This document shows positions 57,901-62,929 of a stretch of DNA of 62,929 nucleotides, one piece after another. Origin of the DNA: an uncultured Clostridium sp. (GTDB lineage Bacteria > Bacillota > Clostridia > TANB77 > CAG-508). Below the pieces are notes generated by a model, which saw only the letters and a list, made by a program, of their open reading frames with translations, was not told where the DNA came from and made no database searches. The position numbers and the translations under genes were made by a program. The stretch lies in assembly GCA_946497585.1 (NCBI GenBank), contig CAMMLF010000001.1:1-62929 (forward strand), in the 5' to 3' direction. Numbering within the stretch: position 1 is the stretch's first letter; each line of letters opens with the position of its first letter.

Positions 57901-59273
57901 AAAACAGTAATATCTTTTAAACTGATATTTTGCAAAGCTTGCTCAGCTATATTGCAAATTCTTTTATGTAAGCATAGTATATCTTTATCATCAAATTTTT
58001 CAACTTGATAATCATATAAAATATTAGCACCATTATTTCCATCCATATCATAAAAATGTGCTTCAATAGATTCTGCAATATTAGAAATAGGCTCCCAAGT
58101 AGTTTTATAGTCGATACTTGAGGTCTCTTTATTATCTCTTGCATTTTGATAAGATAGCACAAAATCATATAAGTTTTCGCTTATATTGTACTTTTCTTTT
58201 ATATTTTCTAATAATTCTAAATATGGGTATTTTTGGTGTCTAAAGATAGAGGCTTGCGTTAGCGAAACCTTGTCTAAAAAATCTTTGAAATTAATATTGA
58301 AATCTAAATCTATTTTAAATGGAACTGTACTTACGAACATTCCAGATGTATTTTTTTCTTTAAAATTGCTTCTATTTAATACAGGGGTGCCTAAAATAGC
58401 TGAAGATGTTGAATTAATCTTCGCTAAGTAAATAGAAAAGATGGCCATAAAAAATGTATAAATAGAACATTTCTGCGCTTTACAATAATCTAAAATTTTG
58501 TCGTAAAGAGCGTCGTCGAAAGAACATACCTTACGGCGAGATTTTGAATTATTTGCATTTTTATTACGCGAAATATATGTAAGCTCAGGAGATTTGTCAA
58601 AAGTATTCTCCCAGTATTCTTTATCTTTTATAAATCTATTACTTTGTTTATACTCATTGCATGAAGTAATGTAATCAGAGTAGTTAGGAGTATTTTCAAA
58701 AGCTAAAACGTCTTTAAAGTCACATAAAAAGCTTAAATCGTTAAGGTCATTTAACTTATCTGAACCAGTTGAAAGAGAAGAAACATTCCCTTTATCCGAA
58801 AAGATTTTAACTAATTCAGAGTAAATATTAATAAATCTTGTAATAAATAGTGAGCAACTCCAAGCGTCACTAATTAAATGATGGAAAACAGGGATAATAC
58901 CACCTTTGCCATCAGGCATTTCAAACAAAGTAAAATTATATAAATTAGAATTAATTACTTCAAAGGGTTTTGAAACAAGCTCTGTGGTTAATTTTTGAAT
59001 TTCATCAATATTTTTCACAGAAACTTTTTTTAGTTTGAACGGAGTAAAATCTGTAATGTATTGAATTGGCTCTCCATTTTTTAAGTCAAAATGTAATCTA
59101 AGAGCTTCGTTTGTTTTAATATATATGTTCGCTGATTTTTCTAAGAGGTCAAGACTAACGGGTTCATTTATAAGTAAATAACCTCCGATATTGTTAATAT
59201 TTGTCTTACTATAAAACATTTCAGAGTTCCAAACATTTTTCTGCTGACTGCTTAATTCCAATAATTCATTCAT
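51903..59273 (-). CDS. Two-module NRPS: C-A-T-C-A-T-reductase
   Basis: 2456 residues from ATG 59273. Domains: C1 (HHLISDAWS) with position and length of a starter condensation domain; A1 (YTSGSTGTPKG, NSYGPSECT, YHTGDLG); carrier (DMGADSLAI); C2 (DIHHIICDGSS); A2 (YTSGSTGKPKG, NMYGPTETT); carrier (DIGGDSLSA); C-terminal thioester reductase (NVLLVGATGFLG, short-chain dehydrogenase fold). Expected product: a dipeptide aldehyde, probably N-acylated, or a pyrazinone after cyclisation; related gut Clostridia clusters make such protease inhibitors. A-domain specificity was not assigned. In 7.4 kb there is no in-frame CGG. Confidence 0.92.
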   Translation of the reverse strand: MNELLELSSQQKNVWNSEMFYSKTNINNIGGYLLINEPVSLDLLEKSANIYIKTNEALRLHFDLKNGEPIQYITDFTPFKLKKVSVKNIDEIQKLTTELVSKPFEVINSNLYNFTLFEMPDGKGGIIPVFHHLISDAWSCSLFITRFINIYSELVKIFSDKGNVSSLSTGSDKLNDLNDLSFLCDFKDVLAFENTPNYSDYITSCNEYKQSNRFIKDKEYWENTFDKSPELTYISRNKNANNSKSRRKVCSFDDALYDKILDYCKAQKCSIYTFFMAIFSIYLAKINSTSSAILGTPVLNRSNFKEKNTSGMFVSTVPFKIDLDFNINFKDFLDKVSLTQASIFRHQKYPYLELLENIKEKYNISENLYDFVLSYQNARDNKETSSIDYKTTWEPISNIAESIEAHFYDMDGNNGANILYDYQVEKFDDKDILCLHKRICNIAEQALQNISLKDITVLCDDDEKIINDFNNTHFDYDKNESLVNIFEKAVKAHENETAYIFKSQPLTYKELDEKSNIIANYLLTKGVNKDDVIGIMFNRSLNIPISIWGVLKTGASYMLIDPSLPEDRINYMLTNANSKFVLTNLYLNYDCINIDEVLSNDVVVESKDSSSNKSASKTSTSNFNTSLLKVDSSNEDRFCINYTSGSTGTPKGVELKRIGIINLLNGYKNQIGSSKCNTFLSAATVAFDIFIVENFVPILDGKTVIFADDDEQKIPAFTSKLIKDYNVDFLLATPSKLDLLLSEADCLKNVKIIQVGGEVLKKSFYQKLKKATKAQIYNSYGPSECTVCASNNLVNENDLCIGYPFLNTKIYIMNSTNNILPVNTQGEIVIEGDGVGKGYINKYDFNGIYHTGDLGMISSDGKLIYLGRSDNQIKLHGLRIELDEITNKIMQLPDVNNAVTVIKNVSGTDCICSFVQANTKVSENDFKLSLSKLLPKYMVPSHIMQLDTFPITLNGKIDTKKLPEIVVKEEDFVPCETNTEKKLEKISKDIFDKEKISAKANFFDMGADSLAIIRFVSEIYSKMNLKVSIQDIYTYPCISDLAKYVETLSTSSDEKNSHIIKKHKEASSYPVSSAQRRIFYTVNMEPDSLAYNTPFGLVFSRKPDVQKLEESIRKVLNSHDAFKTYFVLENNDVVQKLVPKVDFSLKTCNYKNDEFVKPFNLGKAPLIHVELDHYENKYLLQLDIHHIICDGSSIAIFMKELCDLYNDKEVKPSKIDYIDYAVSEKVLKEDEDYWINQFKDEIPILNMPTEFERTAVKSYEGNNVYLSLNNLSDISSVCKKYNVTPYMFLLSCFYILLYKYTMQNDIVIGSPVIGRNNPQLHDVIGMFVNTLAIKQNVQSTNKFSDFLELVKNNCLNAYNHQAYPFDELVKKLNVVRDTSRSPVFDVLFTYESEGIPKFDFGGIPVEYYIPENKTSKFDFSLEVTPNDEGFKLRLEYCTKLFSKLFMENLLDCYNNIIKAVLSNNDIQISQIQMLSNIPNIYPTLDYLKEDRIIDLFEKQVKKTPNKTALVFGEKKYTYKELQDKVNKLAYYLHSLGDNEVVGMLMDRSDSLIISQLAILKAGSGYIPIDPTYPEERIKYIIEDSEVNVILTENKYKDIVPVKAILVDDESNYKTYKEFKTNQTPDSVAYLIYTSGSTGKPKGVMVKQQGVVNFICGMFNKMPLKNLIMVSITTMCFDIFAFESLLPLCTGMKVVMASNEEQNNPILLNDLCLKNKVDVIQTTPSKFKLLMTENLPYLQKLKIISLAGEPFPLDLLKNIKKVTKARIYNMYGPTETTIGSTLKDLTDTNKINIGEPMPNTHVFVLDNDMNFVPYNVPGMLYIGGDGVSIGYKNRPELTAEKYINYGNERIYNSGDLVKLLPNGELECLGRADFQVKVHGLRIELGEIETDICSYKGVRDAVVTVKNVQGRDILCGYFVADGRVSLSLLKKSLAKKLPNYMVPSYLVQLETFKYTPNGKINRKVLPEPVFEAKEIVVPKTELENKILNIWRTILSLEEISINDNFFDIGGDSLSALKLQIELMKLNYNINYGDLFKNNTIHDLANFIENHITQKLMPTYTKKDFKKIDKLLKKNTTFRSMKLKQKMLKNVLLVGATGFLGIHVLAELLKIDDIKIYCLIRKDPSTSPENKLKRKFQYYFGSDLSNLFGKRLFVIAGDITNDNFGTSSDVYSFLGKEVQTVVNCAASVKHYGYYGEFEKINVIGVKNLVKFCEEFNKEFYQTSTISVSGNTMTSLPSSYTPKRTIYFGENNLFISQPLDNVYVRSKFEAEKYVLEEIANKKLKGLVLRIGNITNRYTDGKFQENSSDNAFLNRLKAFLFLKELPKSILNNYIEFSPVDKVAESIVVCMKYYTYPMTVLHLYNSNHLYINIFLEYLNELGYDISVVDDETFKTHLNNLLFNSNDADKVSVLLNDLDKNKNLIYKTNLKITNKFTLKFLDKADFSWPIVTKEYIEKILKNL

Positions 59274-59383
59274 TTTTAACATCCTCTCAAAATGAGTACA
59301 ATTAAGATACATATATTATACACTTTTCGACAAAAAATTCAAGATTTTGTTAAAAAAGTTTTGAAAAAGTGTGTCAATAGGGA

Positions 59384-59595
59384 GTTACTATTCACAGTTA
59401 AATATAATTAATAAGTCGACAATATACATTCTTCCGCATTTCACGGCGCGGGTCGCTCCACTCCAGCTTGCCCGCTCCACTTCGCAGATAATCCATATTG
59501 CAAGTTATAAATGCTACAACTGCTCTCGTTCGCTGAAATGCTACAGAACATATATTGTCGACTTTATAAGTATAATAAGAGCTGTGAATAGTAAC
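59384..59595. mobile_element. MITE-like element, 212 bp
   Basis: Perfect 14-bp terminal inverted repeats (gttactattcacag / ctgtgaatagtaac), a second inner pair aagtcgacaatata / tatattgtcgactt, GC-richer interior without an ORF, and an 8-base flanking duplication aataggga (59376-59383, 59596-59603). Non-autonomous; the parent transposase is not in the window. Confidence 0.8.
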
Positions 59596-59703
59596 AATAG
59601 GGACGTTCCTTTTTGACAGCGTCTTTATTAAACGAAAAGCTAAAAATTAATTGACTAAAAAGGTATTTTAGTATATTATGAATAGGTAAGGAGGAAGTGA
59701 AAT

Positions 59704-61546
59704 ATGCCAAATCAGGAATTAATTCCAAAAATGAAAGATTACAGAGAGCTATTAGAATATGCTCGGAAAAAATTATGCAAATAATGTTGCATATAAGTAC
59801 AAGAAAAATCCAGAAGAAAAGCCTGTAAAATACGTAGAAAAAAAGTATAGTCAAGTAGTGAAAGATGTAAAATCTTTAGCCACTGCGTTATTAGATATGG
59901 GATTTAAAGGCAAAAGAGTTGCTTTAATTGGAGAAAATAGGTACGAATGGGTTATAAGCTATTTAGCGGTAACCTGTGGAGGTATGGTAATAGCACCATT
60001 AGATAAGGCACTTCCGGATAAAGAAATAACTTCATTAATTAAAAGAAGTGAAGTTGATGCAGTTATTTATGAAAAGAAACATCAAGAATTATTTGAAAAA
60101 CTAAAAGCAGACGAAGAAATAAATTTGAACACATTAATTTGCATCGACAAAAAGGACATAAATGAAGATGGACAAAAGAATGAAGAAGATAGCAAAAGTA
60201 CAAATGCAAAAGAAGAAAATCAAAAAAATGGTAAGATGACAGAAACTAAAGAATTATCAAAAGACGAAACAATTAGCTTTGAAAGCTTATTAGAAAAAGG
60301 AAGAAAACTAATAAAAGAAAAAAGTAAGCTATATGATGAAATAACAATAGATGCTAATTCTATGTCAATTATGCTATTTACATCAGGAACAACAAGCGCA
60401 GCAAAAATAGTAATGCTTTCACAAGATAATGTATTATCAAATTTATATGCTTATCAAACTCATTTTAAAATAAATCAAGATGATACATTGTTATCTTTTT
60501 TACCAATTCATCATACATTTGAATGTAGCATAACTATACTTTATGGATTTTATAGTGGAGCAACAATAGCATTTTGCGATGGACTAAGATACATTCAAGC
60601 AAACTTAAAAGAATACGAAGTATCTATATTTGTAGCAGTTCCACTTGTATTAGAAACAATGTACAAAAAAATCATGAAAGCAATTGCAGACCAAGGAAAA
60701 ACAAAACTTATAAATACAATGACAAAAATATCAAAGGGCTTACTAAAAGTACATATAGATATTAGAAAAATAGTATTTAAACAAATAATAGACAATTTTG
60801 GTGGAAAACTTAGAATGGTGCTATATGGAGCTGCATCACTAGATAAAGATACAATTATTGGACTAAATAATTTCGGAATTAATTCAATACAAGGATATGG
60901 ACTTACAGAAACATCACCAGTATTAACAGCAGAGGCAGAAAATAAACATAAACCGGGTTCGATAGGTTATTCTTTAGATAATGTAGAAATAAAAATAGAC
61001 AATCCAGATAAAGAAGGAATAGGAGAAATTCTAGCAAAAGGTCCAAACATAATGCTTGGTTACTATAAAGATGAAAAGAAAACAAAAGAAGCATTTAAAG
61101 ATGGTTGGTTTAAAACAGGTGACTATGGATACATAGATGATGAAGGATTTATATTCATAACTGGAAGAAAAAATGACATTATAGTATTAAGAAATGGAAA
61201 AAATGTATATCCTCAAGAACTAGAATTTTTAATTTCAAAACTTCCATATGTTGCAGAATGCATGGTATTTGCAAGAAACGAATCAAATACAGATACAGCA
61301 ATAGTTGCAAAAATAGTATATAACAAAGAAGTAATGGAAAAAGATTATCCAGACACTAAAAAAGAAGATTATGAAAAAATAATTTGGAAAGATGTAAAAG
61401 AAATAAACAAAACATTACCAACATTTAAACATATTAAAAAAGTTATAGTTACAGATGAACCAATGATAAAAACAACTACACAAAAAGTAAAGAGAAACGA
61501 AGAAATTAAGAAGACAGAAAAAGAATTACAAAAAGTAGGAAAATAA
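59704..61546 (+). CDS. AMP-dependent long-chain acyl-CoA synthetase, one CGG +1 site
   Basis: Activates fatty acids with ATP and CoA. ATG 59704 (taaggagg upstream). The first 20 codons (PNQELIPKMKDYRELLEYA) meet CGG at 59764; skipping its C gives YA-GKNYANNVAYKYK and a 613-residue enzyme. Motifs: LFTSGTTSAAKIVMLS (P-loop, slightly variant), GYGLTETSPV, GWFKTGDYGYID, GRKNDIIVLRNGKNVYP. A charged low-complexity insert lies at about 165-200. This chromosomal gene shows that the CGG shifts are not confined to the ICE. It may supply acyl groups to the nearby NRPS. Confidence 0.88.
59764..59766 (+). other. In-frame CGG, +1 site 15 (acyl-CoA synthetase)
   Basis: Codons gct-cgg-aaa, with a stop (taa) five codons after the CGG. 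Dropping C59764 gives gct-gga-aaa-aat (A-G-K-N). Confidence 0.85.
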
Positions 61547-61558
61547 AAGGAGGATATT

Positions 61559-62866
61559 ATGAAAGAAAATAAAAAGGCAAGTGGCAGTTATATTACAGGA
61601 ATAATAGGAGCAATTATAGGTGGTGCAATTGGTGCGGTTCCTTGGATTATAGCATATATTTATGGAAATATGATGATAGCACTTTTAGCAATACTAATAG
61701 CAGGTGGAGCATATTATGGATACAAAATATGCAAAGGAAAAATTACAAAAAAAGTAACAATAATTATAACAATCATATCTATAATAATTGTTGCACTAGT
61801 AACTTTATTAATAATACCAGTCATACTTATACATACAGAGGGTATGAACACAAACTTAGCAACAATACAGTATTTATACCAAGATGAAGAATTTACATCT
61901 GCTATTATAAGAGATACACTTATTGCAATAGTATTTACTGCCGTTGGAGTAGCAGTTGTAAATGCAAGTATAAAGAAAGACCTAGAAGAAGGAGTAACAA
62001 ACAAGGAGCAAACTCCAGAAGAATTTGCAAAAGAAAAACAAGAAGCAATTAGTAAAATAAAACCTATATTTGAAAAATACAATGCAGTTTCAAAAGAACA
62101 TACAATTGATAAAATAGAACTAGAAGCGGAACTAGAATTAAACAAAATAGATAAAAAGTTATTAGAAACTCTACAATCAGTAGAAATTGTAAAAAAAGAA
62201 AAGGGCAAGTTCTACTATAATGCAGAAAATGAAAATAAAGAAATAACTCCAAAGAAAAAAATGTCGAAATCTAATATAATAGCTATAGTAGTTGCGGTTA
62301 TTGCAATTATAGCAGTTGTAGCAATTATAATTTATGGTTATAACCAAAAGAATGCAACAATAGTATACAATGATGGAACAGTAAGTTTTGAAATGAATGC
62401 TACATGGATAGAATATTCAAACTACTATGCAGGTGGATGGAATTACTATAAATACATAAGCAATATGCCTTTATCAAATACAAACGAAATTGACGCAAAT
62501 GAAATAGATTATTCAACATATCCTGCAATGTTAAATGTGAATTATTATGAAATTGATACAAGCGAATATAGTTCAATACAAGATGTTGCAGATTATATGG
62601 CAGAATATATAAATAGTGCAGAAGACAAACCAGAATATGAACAAGAAATATCTAAAACAGAAAAAGGATATGATGTTTTAAAAATCAAAGCTACATATAA
62701 TACAGACCCTGCTCAAGTTGAATATATGTACTACATTTTAAATGGAAATGTAATGGCAACAGTAGATGGATACAGCTTTACTTTAAGTGATGAAAAAGAA
62801 TTAGCAAAAGTTGTAGCAGATGTAGCAAACTCATTTGAATGGGTTGGAGTAGGAGTAAGTGAATAA
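61559..62866 (+). CDS. Multi-pass membrane protein of unknown function
   Basis: 435 residues, 13 bases after the synthetase stop with aaggagg. Four hydrophobic segments in residues 10-145, a charged cytoplasmic helix pair (about 155-230), a fifth helix (IIAIVVAVIAIIAVVAIIIYG), then an extracellular domain with aromatic strands (SNYYAGGWNYYKYIS). Family not recognised; co-transcription suggests an envelope lipid-related role. Confidence 0.6.
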   Translation: MKENKKASGSYITGIIGAIIGGAIGAVPWIIAYIYGNMMIALLAILIAGGAYYGYKICKGKITKKVTIIITIISIIIVALVTLLIIPVILIHTEGMNTNLATIQYLYQDEEFTSAIIRDTLIAIVFTAVGVAVVNASIKKDLEEGVTNKEQTPEEFAKEKQEAISKIKPIFEKYNAVSKEHTIDKIELEAELELNKIDKKLLETLQSVEIVKKEKGKFYYNAENENKEITPKKKMSKSNIIAIVVAVIAIIAVVAIIIYGYNQKNATIVYNDGTVSFEMNATWIEYSNYYAGGWNYYKYISNMPLSNTNEIDANEIDYSTYPAMLNVNYYEIDTSEYSSIQDVADYMAEYINSAEDKPEYEQEISKTEKGYDVLKIKATYNTDPAQVEYMYYILNGNVMATVDGYSFTLSDEKELAKVVADVANSFEWVGVGVSE

Positions 62867-62929
62867 TTTTACAATTAAACTCAATTTTATCTAATACTTT
62901 GCTCAAAATAATCACCTCACAATAAAAAT

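Noticed and set aside
59440..59540. GC-rich interior of the MITE as a structured RNA
   Set aside because: Composition and symmetry are explained by the transposable element; no independent promoter or conserved fold is evident.
1..62929. The eight broken genes as ordinary pseudogenes
   Set aside because: All breaks are the same single C before a Gly codon, and all downstream sequence is motif-perfect. Random decay would give mixed deletions, insertions and stops.
1..62929. CGG reassigned to another amino acid such as Trp or Gln
   Set aside because: A substitution would keep the original frame, which meets stops soon after the CGG at most sites (directly after it at 2525). Only a +1 change of frame restores the proteins.
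1..62929. TGA read as Trp
   Set aside because: Several genes end naturally at TGA (10156, 33714) and Trp is encoded by TGG.
1..62929. CRISPR array
   Set aside because: No regular repeat-spacer pattern was seen; the only short-spaced repeats are the three iterons at 42911 and two tandem pairs.

Overview
The window looks like a low-GC gut-type Clostridia (Firmicutes/Bacillota) genome. It has AT-rich codons, strong Shine-Dalgarno sites, Spo0A/SpoVG/AbrB-type regulators, LPxTG-type surface chemistry, and a two-module NRPS with a terminal reductase. Species cannot be named from the sequence. Roughly 1-42.8 kb is the right part of an integrative conjugative element (ICE). It ends with excisionase and tyrosine recombinase genes abutting a tRNA-Lys gene at 42816-42891. 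From about 43 kb on the genes are ordinary chromosome.

ICE layout: (1) 1-15.6 kb, plus strand: a type IV secretion module (PrgI, VirB4, VirB6-like, M23 wall hydrolase, VirD4 coupling protein) with a sortase, a large Cna_B-repeat surface protein, SpoVG and a RusA-like protein. (2) 15.6-22.5 kb: regulators and cargo, with XRE proteins, AbrB, a Spo0A-like regulator, an ECF sigma/DUF4179 pair and two GC-richer secreted proteins. (3) 22.6-32.9 kb, minus strand: a DNA-processing operon (primase, ArdC-like, PcfJ, PcfK, SSB, a ribosomal S6 paralogue, an SbcC-like ATPase, an RDF-like protein). It is headed by an AT-rich region with five inverted repeats. (4) 34-38 kb: a third secreted-protein gene plus a permease-ATPase-permease ABC transporter. 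(5) 38.3-42.8 kb: small regulators, Xis and integrase. No relaxase was recognised; it may lie left of the window.

Chromosome: TPR protein, CorA, ABC-F ATPase, a GC-rich orphan gene, then on the minus strand an NRPS, a sensor kinase and an HD-GYP regulator in that order of transcription. A MITE-like element separates these from a long-chain acyl-CoA synthetase and a membrane protein.

Main observation: eight apparently broken genes (PrgI, VirB4, VirB6, M23 peptidase, VirD4, an ABC permease, the integrase and the acyl-CoA synthetase) are all broken in the same way. At 15 positions an in-frame CGG is followed by loss of frame. In all 15, skipping only the C of CGG restores the conserved protein and makes the next codon GGN (Gly). 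In a manual scan of both strands I found no in-frame CGG read as Arg in the AT-rich native genes, including the 7.4-kb NRPS. CGG occurring out of frame (as in aac ggt) is common and harmless. The simplest biological reading is that CGG is unassigned here and that C|GGN is decoded by a +1 shift or four-base reading as Gly. Only three GC-richer, probably imported genes use CGG as ordinary Arg (6 codons). An assembly artefact is not excluded, but it would have to respect reading frame.
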